Of a DNA stretch of 64,000 nucleotides, positions 9,587 through 21,669 are shown piece by piece (the stretch's first letter is position 1; each line of letters opens with the position of its first letter). The notes below the pieces were generated by a model that saw only the letters and a program-made list of their open reading frames with translations, was not told where the DNA came from and made no database searches. The position numbers were made by a program, and so were the translations under genes. This stretch comes from Bombella apis (GTDB taxonomy: Bacteria; Pseudomonadota; Alphaproteobacteria; Acetobacterales; Acetobacteraceae): the NCBI RefSeq assembly GCF_018221685.1, contig NZ_JAGJTM010000003.1, forward strand, positions 62,001 to 126,000, read 5' to 3'.

Positions 9587-10441
9587 ATGCCAGAACTCCC
9601 AGAAGTTGAAACCATTCTCCAGAGCATGAAGGCTTCGCTGAAGGGGCACAGCCTGTCCAGCGTGGAGGTCAACCGGCCTGACCTGCGTCTGCCTTTTCCG
9701 CCAGGTCTCTCCACAATCCTCCTCCATCAAACGATCATCCAGTTGAGACGTCGTGCCAAATATATTCTGATGGATTTCCAGCATGGCTGGACCCTTCTCA
9801 TACATCTGGGCATGTCCGGCAGGCTGTTCATCGACCCTGCCCGCCAGAATCTGCCACCCCGCAAGCATGAGCATCTCGTCCTGTGGACCAGCAACGACCA
9901 TCGTGTCGCCCTGGTGGATCCCAGACGTTTCGGCATGGTCTGTCTCTTCCAGACAGAACAGGAACACCAGCAGCCACAGCTTGCCCATCTGGGAGTGGAA
10001 CCTCTTTCTGACCAGTTTACGGCAGAAACCCTTGCGGCAACCCTGGTCACGACACGGATGCCTATCAAGAATGCCCTGCTGGACCAGCGCCGGATTGTCG
10101 GACTGGGGAACATCTATGTCTGCGAAGCCCTGTTTCGGGCCCGCATCCATCCCGCACGGGCCGCTGACAGTCTGAGCAAAGCGGAGACAAAACGTCTCTG
10201 CAGCCTCATTGTGGAGATACTCCAGACGGCTATTGCAGCCGGAGGCTCCACATTGCGGGACTATGTGCACACTGATGGCCAGCCAGGGACTTTCCAGACC
10301 CTGCATCTTGTCTATGGCAGGGAAGGGCAACCCTGCCCAGCATGCCTGGCAAAAGGGCATTCCATCCCCATACAGCGTATGACACAGAGCAGTCGGTCCA
10401 CGTTTTTCTGTCCACACTGCCAGAAAAAGTTGCGTAAGTGA
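9587..10441 (+). CDS. mutM: formamidopyrimidine-DNA glycosylase (Fpg)
   Basis: MutM excises 8-oxoguanine and formamidopyrimidines and cleaves the abasic site. The mature N-terminal Pro is the catalytic nucleophile, so the start must be the ATG at 9587 that gives MPELPEVET; the longer open frame from 9467 is not coding. The helix-two-turn-helix region (GLGNIYVCEALFRA) and a C-terminal zinc finger with two Cys-x2-Cys pairs are present (CPAC and CPHC). The protein is 284 aa, slightly longer than E. coli Fpg. It sits upstream of rpsT in a mutM-rpsT-dnaA order. Confidence 0.96.
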   Translation: MPELPEVETILQSMKASLKGHSLSSVEVNRPDLRLPFPPGLSTILLHQTIIQLRRRAKYILMDFQHGWTLLIHLGMSGRLFIDPARQNLPPRKHEHLVLWTSNDHRVALVDPRRFGMVCLFQTEQEHQQPQLAHLGVEPLSDQFTAETLAATLVTTRMPIKNALLDQRRIVGLGNIYVCEALFRARIHPARAADSLSKAETKRLCSLIVEILQTAIAAGGSTLRDYVHTDGQPGTFQTLHLVYGREGQPCPACLAKGHSIPIQRMTQSSRSTFFCPHCQKKLRK

Positions 10442-10473
10442 CCCGTTATTGCCGCAGGATATGAAGACAGTGC

Positions 10474-10502
10474 TTGACGCCATGTCAGCGGAGCGGTAGA
10501 GG
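10474..10502 (+). promoter_or_regulatory. candidate promoter of rpsT
   Basis: A good -35 match, TTGACG (10474-10479), is followed after 17 nt by TAGAGG (10497-10502), a weak -10. It lies about 50 nt upstream of the rpsT start, with an AT-rich stretch between. Confidence 0.35.
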
Positions 10503-10549
10503 GGCAGACATTATTTTTTAGCGAACTATCCGCAGGAAACCTGAAGCCC

Positions 10550-10822
10550 ATGGCAAACAACGCATCTGCCCGTAAACGCATCCGTCAGAACGAGCGCCGC
10601 CGTCTGCGCAACGCTTCCCGCCTGTCCCGTATGCGTACCTTCATCAAGAATGTTGAGAAGGCCATCCTGTCCGGCGACAAGAATGCAGCGGCAGAAGCAC
10701 TTCGTGCGGCCCAGCCTGAGATGCAGCGTGCAGCTGGCAAGGGTGTGATTTCCCGCAACACGGTCAGCCGCAAGCTCTCCCGCCTCTCTGCCCGCATCAA
10801 GTCTCTTACCGCCGCTGCCTGA
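10550..10822 (+). CDS. rpsT: 30S ribosomal protein S20
   Basis: S20 binds 16S rRNA early in assembly of the small subunit. The protein has 90 aa, is strongly basic, and is helical throughout. The hallmark N-terminus [19 protein letters not shown] and the C-terminal [12 protein letters not shown] tail identify it. AGGA about 12 nt upstream is the probable ribosome site. It is followed by two stacked hairpins that close the unit before dnaA. The rpsT-dnaA adjacency is usual in many Alphaproteobacteria. Confidence 0.97.
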   Translation: MANNASARKRIRQNERRRLRNASRLSRMRTFIKNVEKAILSGDKNAAAEALRAAQPEMQRAAGKGVISRNTVSRKLSRLSARIKSLTAAA

Positions 10823-10845
10823 TCGTCCGATCCAGGCAGAATGGC

Positions 10846-10906
10846 CCGTTTCATCAGGACCTGATGAAACGGCTTCGGGCGCGCCCACTGGGCGCGTGCT
10901 TTTTTT
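10846..10906 (+). terminator. tandem hairpins downstream of rpsT, the second a rho-independent terminator
   Basis: The first hairpin is a perfect 12-bp stem (CCGTTTCATCAG 10846-10857 with its complement 10861-10872) and a 3-nt loop, without T tract. Five nucleotides later comes a second hairpin: 7 bp, CGCGCCC 10880-10886 with GGGCGCG 10890-10896, followed by a run of seven T. The second is a classic terminator. The first may protect the rpsT mRNA 3' end or serve as an RNase site. Confidence 0.8.
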
Positions 10907-11077
10907 GCCCTCACGCAAGGCGGGGTCGTATCATGGCCCAAGCAGGCTTTCCCTTTCCTGAAGGTTAAGCTAGTGTGACAAGGCACCCAACGCCCCGGCA
11001 AAAACACTTGATTACCCCTTCTGGCGGGTTCTACCCTAGCCGAAGGCCTGCAAGACCATGAAGTACGGAGATCAGAA

Positions 11078-12559
11078 GTGGAAAAAGCTCAGTCCCAGGA
11101 CGCTGCTATGGCCTCTTCTGAAAATTCTGCTCTCAAGGCATCTTGGCTGCGCATCTGCGATCGCCTGAAAGGTGAGGTCGGCGATGTGGAATACAGGATG
11201 TGGATCCAGCGCATTACGTTGGGCCCGCTGGATGATGATGAAATTACCCTCTACCTGCCGGAACGTTTTCTGAGAGACTGGGTCCGTGCCCAGTATGGCC
11301 AACGCCTTCAGTCCCTGTGGCGTGAAGAGAATCCAGCTGTCCAGCATGTCGAATTACGGATCGACAAGAAAGCACAGCGTGCCGCAAAAACCGGGGATGA
11401 TGCTCCACAGGCTGAAGAGGGCGGGGGGGCTGCGAATCTCTCCATCAGCGCCATGGCCAATGAAGATGCAGCGGCCTTGGATCGTGAAGAGGCCGTTGCA
11501 GCCACTTCGCCCTCGATGAATGAAGTGCGGAATGATCTTGCCGTCCCGCTGGACCGACGCTTCACGTTCGACAATTTCGTGGTCGGCAAGCCCAATGAAT
11601 TCGCCTATGCCTGTGCAGGGCGTGTTGCGGATCATCCCGCCAGCCCCGGTTTCAACCCGCTCTTCCTGTACGGTGGCGTTGGTCTTGGCAAGACCCATCT
11701 CATGCACGCTATTGGCCTCAAGCTGATCAGCCGCGGGAACATCTCGGTCGCCTATATGTCTGCCGAGAAATTCATGTACCGTTTCATTGCGTCCATGCAG
11801 TCCAAATCCCAGATGGAGTTCAAGGAACAGCTCCGGTCGGTTGATGTGCTGATGATTGACGACCTCCAGTTCCTGATCGGGAAGAACAGCACGCAGGAAG
11901 AATTCTTCCATACCTTCAATGCGCTGGTGGATGCAGGGCGGCAGATCATCGTCAGTGCTGACAAGAGCCCCTCTGATCTTTCCGGTCTGGAGGACAGGCT
12001 CCGCACACGGCTGGGCTGCGGTATGGTAGCGGATATTCACGCTACGACCTTCGAACTGCGCATTTCCATTCTGGAAGCCAAGGCCAAGGCCTCTGGCACG
12101 CCTGTCCCTCCCAAGGTGCTGGAATATCTGGCCCACAAGATCACCACCAACGTGCGGGAGCTGGAAGGTGCACTGAACCGCCTCATCGCCCATGCTGATC
12201 TGGTAGGCAGACCCGTCACGCTGGAATCGACACAGGATGTCCTCAAAGACATGCTCAAAGCTCATGAGCGCCGTGTCACGATCGATGAAATCCAGCGCAA
12301 GGTGGCCGAGCATTTCAATATCCGTCTGACCGACATGTCATCAGCCCGTCGTGCCCGGGCCGTGGCCCGCCCCCGGCAGATTGCCATGTATCTGGCCAAA
12401 CAGCTTACAAGCCGCAGCCTCCCGGAAATCGGCCGGAAATTCGGCAATCGGGACCATACGACTGTCATGCATGCCGTGAACCGCATTTCGGAGCTTATGG
12501 AACAGGACCCCGGTCTGGCTGAAAGCGTCGAGCTGCTGCGCCACATGCTGGAAAGCTGA
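11078..12559 (+). CDS. dnaA: chromosomal replication initiator protein DnaA
   Basis: DnaA binds the origin and melts it in its ATP form. Domain order in 493 aa: an N-terminal DnaB/DiaA-interaction domain (about 20-95), a variable acidic linker (about 100-155), the AAA+ domain with Walker A GGVGLGKT (199-206) and Walker B VLMIDD (257-262), and the C-terminal helix-turn-helix with the DnaA signature DHTTVMHAV (459-467). The start is a GTG at 11078 with GGAG 7 nt upstream; an in-frame ATG at 11108 would remove ten residues and is less well supplied with a ribosome site. It is followed by dnaN after 74 bp. I find no cluster of DnaA boxes next to it. Confidence 0.96.
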   Translation: MEKAQSQDAAMASSENSALKASWLRICDRLKGEVGDVEYRMWIQRITLGPLDDDEITLYLPERFLRDWVRAQYGQRLQSLWREENPAVQHVELRIDKKAQRAAKTGDDAPQAEEGGGAANLSISAMANEDAAALDREEAVAATSPSMNEVRNDLAVPLDRRFTFDNFVVGKPNEFAYACAGRVADHPASPGFNPLFLYGGVGLGKTHLMHAIGLKLISRGNISVAYMSAEKFMYRFIASMQSKSQMEFKEQLRSVDVLMIDDLQFLIGKNSTQEEFFHTFNALVDAGRQIIVSADKSPSDLSGLEDRLRTRLGCGMVADIHATTFELRISILEAKAKASGTPVPPKVLEYLAHKITTNVRELEGALNRLIAHADLVGRPVTLESTQDVLKDMLKAHERRVTIDEIQRKVAEHFNIRLTDMSSARRARAVARPRQIAMYLAKQLTSRSLPEIGRKFGNRDHTTVMHAVNRISELMEQDPGLAESVELLRHMLES

Positions 12560-12633
12560 AGATGGCTTTTCAAGCATGTCCTTGTTTTGCTAGAGAGACA
12601 TATTACTCTTCCCGATAAGGCTTTGGGGTTGTC

Positions 12634-13758
12634 ATGAAGTTCACAGTTGATCGCGCGCCACTTCTGCGTGCACTGTCTCACATTCAGGGTGTCGCTGAAA
12701 AACGGAACACCATCCCCATTCTCGCCAATGTGCTGATGGAGCATGATGGCGAGGTTCTGCGCCTGACAGCGACGGACATGGAGATTGCCGTCGTTGAGGA
12801 AATTCCATCAGAGGCCACACATGCCGGGTCCGTCACTGTTCCGGCTGCCGTTCTCTTCGAGATCGTCCGCAAACTGACCGATGGTGCCCTGATCGAGTTC
12901 GAACAGAAGGATGCGGAAGGGCCCCTTCACCTCAAGGCCGGGCGGTACGAGACGAGCCTGAACGTTCTGCCAGTTGATGACTTTCCGGCCATGGTAGCAG
13001 GCGATCTGCCTCATCATTTTGCCATTCAGGCAGGTGATTTGCGTCGGCTGGTCGACCGTACCCGCTTTGCCATGTCCAACGAGGAGACCCGTTATTATCT
13101 CAACGGCATCTATCTCCATATCGTACTGGTGGACAAAAAGAACCATCTCCGGGCTGTGGCGACAGATGGACACCGGCTGGCCAAAGTCGACGTTCCAGCG
13201 CCTTTCGGCGTAAAAGAAATGCCGGGCATCATCATCCCCCGCAAGACCGTAACCGAAGTTCGGAAACTGCTGGACAATGATGGAGCCTCCGTAGAGGTGG
13301 CTCTTTCAGAGACGCGCATCCAGTTCCGTATCGGTTCCATCTTGTTGACCTCCAAGCTGGTGGATGGCACTTTTCCGGAATATACCCGCGTCATTCCCCA
13401 GTCCAATTCACGCATCCTGCGTGTTACCAAGCAGGATCTTGCGGCAGCCGTAGGTCGTGTGGCGGCCATCAGCCAGGAACGTTCCCGCCCGGTAAAGCTG
13501 ACCATCACGAAGAACCATCTGACCCTCTCCGCAACCAGCCCCGATCAGGGCATTGCTCAGGAGGAGCTGGATGAAAACAGCGTCACCTACGACAAAGACG
13601 ACATGGAGATCGGCTTCCAGGCCCGTTACCTGACGGACATCACCGACCAGATCGACGCTGAAGCCGAGTTCGCCCTTGCCGACAGTTCATCTCCGACACT
13701 GATCCGCGATACGGCCGAACCTGCGGCTCTTTACGTTCTCATGCCCATCCGGGTCTGA
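12634..13758 (+). CDS. dnaN: DNA polymerase III beta subunit (sliding clamp)
   Basis: The clamp is a ring dimer that tethers polymerase III and many repair proteins to DNA. At 374 aa it matches the family. Three beta-clamp domains are recognisable; the first opens MKFTVDRAPLLRALSHIQG with the characteristic RNTIPILANVL segment, and the protein ends in the VLMPIRV tail that forms part of the peptide-binding cleft. The gene lies 74 bp after dnaA and 9 bp before recF, in the classic dnaA-dnaN-recF-gyrB order. Confidence 0.97.
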   Translation: MKFTVDRAPLLRALSHIQGVAEKRNTIPILANVLMEHDGEVLRLTATDMEIAVVEEIPSEATHAGSVTVPAAVLFEIVRKLTDGALIEFEQKDAEGPLHLKAGRYETSLNVLPVDDFPAMVAGDLPHHFAIQAGDLRRLVDRTRFAMSNEETRYYLNGIYLHIVLVDKKNHLRAVATDGHRLAKVDVPAPFGVKEMPGIIIPRKTVTEVRKLLDNDGASVEVALSETRIQFRIGSILLTSKLVDGTFPEYTRVIPQSNSRILRVTKQDLAAAVGRVAAISQERSRPVKLTITKNHLTLSATSPDQGIAQEELDENSVTYDKDDMEIGFQARYLTDITDQIDAEAEFALADSSSPTLIRDTAEPAALYVLMPIRV

Positions 13759-13767
13759 ACGATCTCC

Positions 13768-14868
13768 TTGAACCTGCACCGTCTGACATTAACGGATTTT
13801 CGTAATTACAGACGGTGCGTCTGGGAGCCGTCCGCCACCCTGTCCGTCCTGACAGGGGAGAATGGCAGCGGCAAAACCAATTTTCTGGAAGCCCTTTCCC
13901 TGCTTGCCCCGGGGCGGGGGCTTCTGGGCTCACCAGCTCATATGCTGCCCCGCCACGGAACAACCCAATGGGGCGTCGCCGCCCATCTGGAGCGGGAAGG
14001 ACAACAGTTCCAACTGTCTACCGGCCTGACCGAGGGGCGGGGACGCCGCATCTTTCTCCTGGACGGAGAAAGAACACGGACCATGGCAGAAATTGCCCGA
14101 CTTTATTCCTGCGTCTGGCTTACTCCGCAGATGGAACGTCTCTTTCTTGAAGGTGCTGGCAGCCGTAGACGGTTTCTGGACCGGCTGACCGTCGCTCTCC
14201 TGCCGGATCATACGCAGCAGCTCATGGCACATGAGCGGTCCGTCATGAGCCGGAACCGCATCCTGCTGGAACAGCCTGATGAAACGGCCTGGCTGACCTC
14301 CCTGGAAGAATCCATAAGCCGCCACGCAGTCGCCATAACGGCAGCCCGGCTGCATCTCCTCGAAACATTGGAAGAAACCCCTTTCGGCAATGAAGCTTTC
14401 CCCCAAACCCTTCTGGAGCTGCACTGCCCCATCGCCACAGCGCTGAAAGCCAGCCCGGCTCTGGAAGTGGAAGACAAGCTCCGCCACGCCCTGCAACAGT
14501 CCCGCCTTCAGGACAAAGCCCGCAAGAGCACCTCCATCGGAGCACACAGGGCTGACATGAGCCTGCGGGACGCCATGACAGGCCGTCAGGCAGCACACTC
14601 CAGCAGTGGACAGAAGAAAATCATGTTCCTGAGCGTCATCCTCTCCCATGCCCATGCCATCAGCAGGGTCTGGGGGCAGGCTCCCGTCATCCTTCTGGAT
14701 GAACCTTTGACCCATCTTGATGAACGGCGGCGGATCATCCTGATGGACAGTCTCTCTGCCCTGAAAACGACCACCATCCTGACAGGAACCGAAGCTGAAC
14801 CTTTTTCTTCCATCAGAAACATTGCAGCTTTCTTTCATGTTCAGAATGGCGCACTCCATCCGGCATGA
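13768..14868 (+). CDS. recF: DNA replication/repair protein RecF
   Basis: RecF is an SMC-like ATPase that helps load RecA at gaps with RecO and RecR. The N-terminal strand LHRLTLTDFRNY, Walker A GENGSGKT (30-37), the signature SSGQKK and Walker B VILLDEPLTHLDE are all present in 366 aa. The start is a TTG: the conserved first strand begins directly after it, and no ATG or GTG precedes it in frame. The next in-frame ATG lies past the Walker A, so TTG is almost certain. It begins 9 nt after the dnaN stop, and low initiation strength would suit a scarce protein. Confidence 0.94.
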   Translation: MNLHRLTLTDFRNYRRCVWEPSATLSVLTGENGSGKTNFLEALSLLAPGRGLLGSPAHMLPRHGTTQWGVAAHLEREGQQFQLSTGLTEGRGRRIFLLDGERTRTMAEIARLYSCVWLTPQMERLFLEGAGSRRRFLDRLTVALLPDHTQQLMAHERSVMSRNRILLEQPDETAWLTSLEESISRHAVAITAARLHLLETLEETPFGNEAFPQTLLELHCPIATALKASPALEVEDKLRHALQQSRLQDKARKSTSIGAHRADMSLRDAMTGRQAAHSSSGQKKIMFLSVILSHAHAISRVWGQAPVILLDEPLTHLDERRRIILMDSLSALKTTTILTGTEAEPFSSIRNIAAFFHVQNGALHPA

Positions 14869-14987
14869 GGCGGCCAGAATATGGCCTTTTCTCACGGTTA
14901 TTTCGGGATAACCCCGGTGACAGCACTGGTCAGGAAAGGCTTCTGACAGTATATTCACTCATCAAAGCTCTCAGCCAACCGGAGTAA

Positions 14988-18339
<3,352 letters not shown>

Positions 18340-18385
18340 GCCTTCCCCTCATGCACCTGTCTTCATTCCATGGGAGGCCTGATCT

Positions 18386-19717
18386 ATGAGTTCCATGACT
18401 ACTGCCATCATTCTGGCTGCCGGTATGGGAACACGCATGAAGTCCCGGTATCCCAAGGCCATGCAGCGTCTGGGAAACCGCCCCATGATCTGGCATCTGA
18501 TCGAAACAGCCCGGCAGGTCGTGGACCGCATTGTGGTCGTCATCGGCCCGGGAATGGATGATCTGGCCCGGCAGGTATCTCCCCACACAACTGTCATCCA
18601 GCATGAACGTCTGGGTACGGGACACGCCGCAAAAACAGGCGTGGATGGGTTGGAAGAGGGACGGGCTGTCATACTTTATGCTGATAACCCACTTCTGACA
18701 GCCGATACCATGCAGCGCCTGCTGGATGCCCAGGGAGAACAGGAGAACGTACTGTCCCTGTTGGGAATGCGCCCTGCTGTGCCCGGGCATTATGGGCGGA
18801 TTGTGACAGGCCCCGATGGGCAGGTGGAACGGATCGTCGAGTTCAAGGATGCTTCCGACGCCGAAAGGCGCATTACACTCTGCAATGCAGGCATGATGTG
18901 TGCTGAGGTTGCGCAGCTGAAAGACTGGTTGAGCCGCATCACCCCCGAAAATGCCCAGAACGAGTATTATCTGACGGATATCGTCGCTCTCGCAGCCCGG
19001 CAAGGACGAGTAAGCTGCGTCGAGGGGACGGAGGACGAGCTGGCCGGCATCAACTCCCGGGCCGAGCTGGCAGAGGCCGAAGCACGGCTCCAACAGCGTC
19101 TGCGCCAGAAAGCATTGCAACAGGGCGCCACCCTAATTGATCCATCCAGCGTCTTTTTCGACCCTGATACCATCATTTCTGCCGATGTGGTGATCGAACC
19201 CAACGTGTTCATTGGGCCTGGCGTCACTCTCGAAGAAGGTTGCGTAATCCGTGCCTTTTCACATCTGGAAGGATGTGTTGTGAAGCAGGGCGTCGTGATT
19301 GGCCCTTATGCCCGGCTGCGTCCTGGCACTGTCTGCCATGAAGGCAGCCACGTCGGCAATTTCGTGGAACTCAAAAACACGACTCTGGGGGCCGGAAGCA
19401 AGGCAAATCATCTCAGCTATCTGGGGGACAGCCAGATAGGTGCGGGGAGCAATGTTGGCGCTGGCAGCATAACCTGCAATTATGATGGCGTCTTCAAGCA
19501 CGGAACCGTTATTGGGGAAGGCTGCTTCATAGGGTCCAATACCATCATGGTGGCCCCCATCCAGATTGGCGATGATGCCATGACAGCGGCAGGCAGTGTC
19601 ATCACGCAGGACGTTCCCGCCGAGGCCCTTGCATTCGGGCGGACACGGCAGGACAATAAGGCAGGCAAGGGGAAGGCTCTCCAGCAGGCACTGCGGAAGA
19701 AGAAGGAACAGGGCTGA
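18386..19717 (+). CDS. glmU: bifunctional N-acetylglucosamine-1-phosphate uridyltransferase / glucosamine-1-phosphate acetyltransferase
   Basis: GlmU makes UDP-GlcNAc, the precursor of peptidoglycan and lipid A. The N-terminal Rossmann-like pyrophosphorylase domain opens with LAAGMGTRMKS (the L-x2-G-x-G-T-x-M-K loop). The C-terminal left-handed beta-helix shows hexapeptide repeats (VVIEPNVFIGPGVTLEEGCVIRA region onward) and the acetyltransferase segment around NFVELKN and NYDG. It is 443 aa, slightly short of E. coli GlmU. GGGAGG (18372-18377) precedes the ATG. The stop overlaps the glmS start by one base, so the two enzymes that make UDP-GlcNAc from fructose-6-phosphate are translated together. 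Confidence 0.97.
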   Translation: MSSMTTAIILAAGMGTRMKSRYPKAMQRLGNRPMIWHLIETARQVVDRIVVVIGPGMDDLARQVSPHTTVIQHERLGTGHAAKTGVDGLEEGRAVILYADNPLLTADTMQRLLDAQGEQENVLSLLGMRPAVPGHYGRIVTGPDGQVERIVEFKDASDAERRITLCNAGMMCAEVAQLKDWLSRITPENAQNEYYLTDIVALAARQGRVSCVEGTEDELAGINSRAELAEAEARLQQRLRQKALQQGATLIDPSSVFFDPDTIISADVVIEPNVFIGPGVTLEEGCVIRAFSHLEGCVVKQGVVIGPYARLRPGTVCHEGSHVGNFVELKNTTLGAGSKANHLSYLGDSQIGAGSNVGAGSITCNYDGVFKHGTVIGEGCFIGSNTIMVAPIQIGDDAMTAAGSVITQDVPAEALAFGRTRQDNKAGKGKALQQALRKKKEQG

Positions 19718-21540
19718 TGTGTGGTATTTGTGGCGTCGTCGGACACCGTCCTGCTACTCCGATCGTATTTGAAGGGCTCCGTCGGCTGGAATATCGCGGT
19801 TATGATTCTTCCGGCATTGCGACCGTGGAGCATGGTCGGCTCGCACGTTGCCGGGCTGCCGGAAAGCTGGATAATCTGGCCAAGGCTCTGGAGGAAACAC
19901 CCCTTTCCGGTACCACAGGTATTGGCCATACCCGTTGGGCAACCCACGGAGCACCAACCACCAACAATGCCCACCCGCACAGGGTCGGAAAAGTGGCGAT
20001 TGTTCATAACGGTATCATCGAGAATTTTTCAGACCTGAAGAAAACCCTTGAAGCCGGGGGGCGTACCTTCGAGACTGAAACGGATTCAGAAGCCGTTGCC
20101 CATCTGCTGGATGAGCATATCCAGAACGGTCTGCCTCCCAAGGAAGCTGCTTTTGCAACCATCCGTCAGCTCCAGGGTGCTTATGCCATTGCCATGATCT
20201 TTGAGGGACATGACAATCTCCTCATCGGGGCCCGTCATGGCGCTCCTCTGGCTATTGGCTACGGCGAAGGGGAGATGTTCCTCGGGTCGGACAGTCTCGC
20301 CCTGGCACCGCTCTCCAGCCAGATATCCTATCTTGAAGATGGGGACTGGTGCGTGCTGACACGGGAGCATGTCGAGATTCTGGACGGGCAGGGCAGGGCT
20401 GTTGAGCGGCCGATCCAGACAGCCTCCCTGACAACAGGGCAGATTGGCAAGGATGGGTACCGGCATTTCATGGAGAAGGAACTCCATGAACATCCCGTAG
20501 CCATTGGCCAGACGCTCCAGCGCATCATCGACCCTGTCACACGCCGCATTGCTCTGCCAGATATGCCATTTGATGCCAGTACGCTGTCCCGTGCTACGAT
20601 CACGGCCTGCGGTTCAGCTTTTTATGCTGGCATGGTCGGCCGCTACTGGCTTGAAGAGCTGGCCCGGCTGCCGGTTGATATTGATGTAGCCTCCGAGCTG
20701 CGCTACCGGAACCCGCCACAGCCTGACAAGGGGCTGGCACTGCTCATATCCCAGTCCGGTGAAACAGCCGATACACTCGGGGTGCTGAGGGAGCTCAAGA
20801 CGGCTGGGCAGAGCATCGTCTCCATCCTGAACGTGGAACATTCCACCATGGGCCGGGAGAGTGATCTGGTTCTGGGCATGGTAGCCGGACCAGAAATATC
20901 AGTTGCCTCCACCAAGGCATTTACGGCCCAGCTTGCCGTGCTTGCTGCCCTGACCATCGATTTTGCCCGCCAGCGCAACCTGCTGGATGAAAAACGGGAA
21001 CGGGAGCTGACAGACAACCTGCTGGACCTTCCATCCCATGCCATGGAAGTTCTGGGCCTGTTCGACCAGATACGCACCATGGCACGGGTGATTGCCCAGG
21101 CCAGGGACGTCCTCTATCTGGGACGTGGAATCTGCATGCCTGTTGCCCAGGAAGGGGCGCTGAAGCTCAAGGAAATCAGCTACATCCATGCAGAAGCCTA
21201 TGCCGCTGGAGAGTTGAAACATGGTCCCATCAGCCTGATCGACCCCAGTGTTCCTGTCGTGGCGATCGCACCTTCCACCATCCTGTTTGACAAGACACTT
21301 TCCAACCTTCAGGAAGCCCGGGCCCGTGGGGGACGCATTCTTGTCTTTACCGATGACAAGGGGGCTGAACGGCTGAAAGGCATTGCAGAACACATGGTCA
21401 TCCTGCCGGATGTCAGTGCCTTCGTGGCGCCCATCCTCTACACCATTCCGGTACAGATTCTGGCCTACGAAGTTGCCCTGCTGAAAGGTACGGACGTGGA
21501 CCAGCCCCGCAATCTGGCCAAGTCTGTTACCGTGGAGTAA
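19717..21540 (+). CDS. glmS: glutamine-fructose-6-phosphate aminotransferase (isomerizing)
   Basis: GlmS converts fructose-6-phosphate and glutamine to glucosamine-6-phosphate. The N-terminal glutaminase begins MCGICG, with the catalytic Cys exposed after Met removal, followed by RLEYRGYDSSG and HTRWATHG. Two SIS isomerase domains follow (SQSGETADTLG and the C-terminal ISYIHAEAYAAGELKHGP loop), and the protein ends in the invariant DQPRNLAKSVTVE tail. It is 607 aa, standard length. No glmS riboswitch is expected or seen, since only one base of overlap separates it from glmU. Confidence 0.98.
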   Translation: MCGICGVVGHRPATPIVFEGLRRLEYRGYDSSGIATVEHGRLARCRAAGKLDNLAKALEETPLSGTTGIGHTRWATHGAPTTNNAHPHRVGKVAIVHNGIIENFSDLKKTLEAGGRTFETETDSEAVAHLLDEHIQNGLPPKEAAFATIRQLQGAYAIAMIFEGHDNLLIGARHGAPLAIGYGEGEMFLGSDSLALAPLSSQISYLEDGDWCVLTREHVEILDGQGRAVERPIQTASLTTGQIGKDGYRHFMEKELHEHPVAIGQTLQRIIDPVTRRIALPDMPFDASTLSRATITACGSAFYAGMVGRYWLEELARLPVDIDVASELRYRNPPQPDKGLALLISQSGETADTLGVLRELKTAGQSIVSILNVEHSTMGRESDLVLGMVAGPEISVASTKAFTAQLAVLAALTIDFARQRNLLDEKRERELTDNLLDLPSHAMEVLGLFDQIRTMARVIAQARDVLYLGRGICMPVAQEGALKLKEISYIHAEAYAAGELKHGPISLIDPSVPVVAIAPSTILFDKTLSNLQEARARGGRILVFTDDKGAERLKGIAEHMVILPDVSAFVAPILYTIPVQILAYEVALLKGTDVDQPRNLAKSVTVE

Positions 21541-21585
21541 CGACGGCGCCCCGTTAATGCTTCAGAAAGGTGGAAAGCAGGTAAT

Positions 21586-21618
21586 AACCCCCTGCAAGGC
21601 TTGCCTGACAGGGGTTTT
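21586..21618 (+). terminator. rho-independent terminator after glmS
   Basis: CCCCTG (21589-21594) pairs with CAGGGG (21609-21614), and an inner AGGC/GCCT stem lies inside. TTTT follows. It lies about 50 nt after the glmS stop and isolates it from the antiporter gene. Confidence 0.75.
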
Positions 21619-21669
21619 GCGCTTACTCTCCGGGCAGCGTGATCAGAGGGTGAAAAAAGGGGATATCAG

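Noticed and set aside
11354..12313. Antisense open frame of 319 codons inside dnaA
   Set aside because: dnaA motifs are intact on the plus strand, and the antisense product shows no domain.
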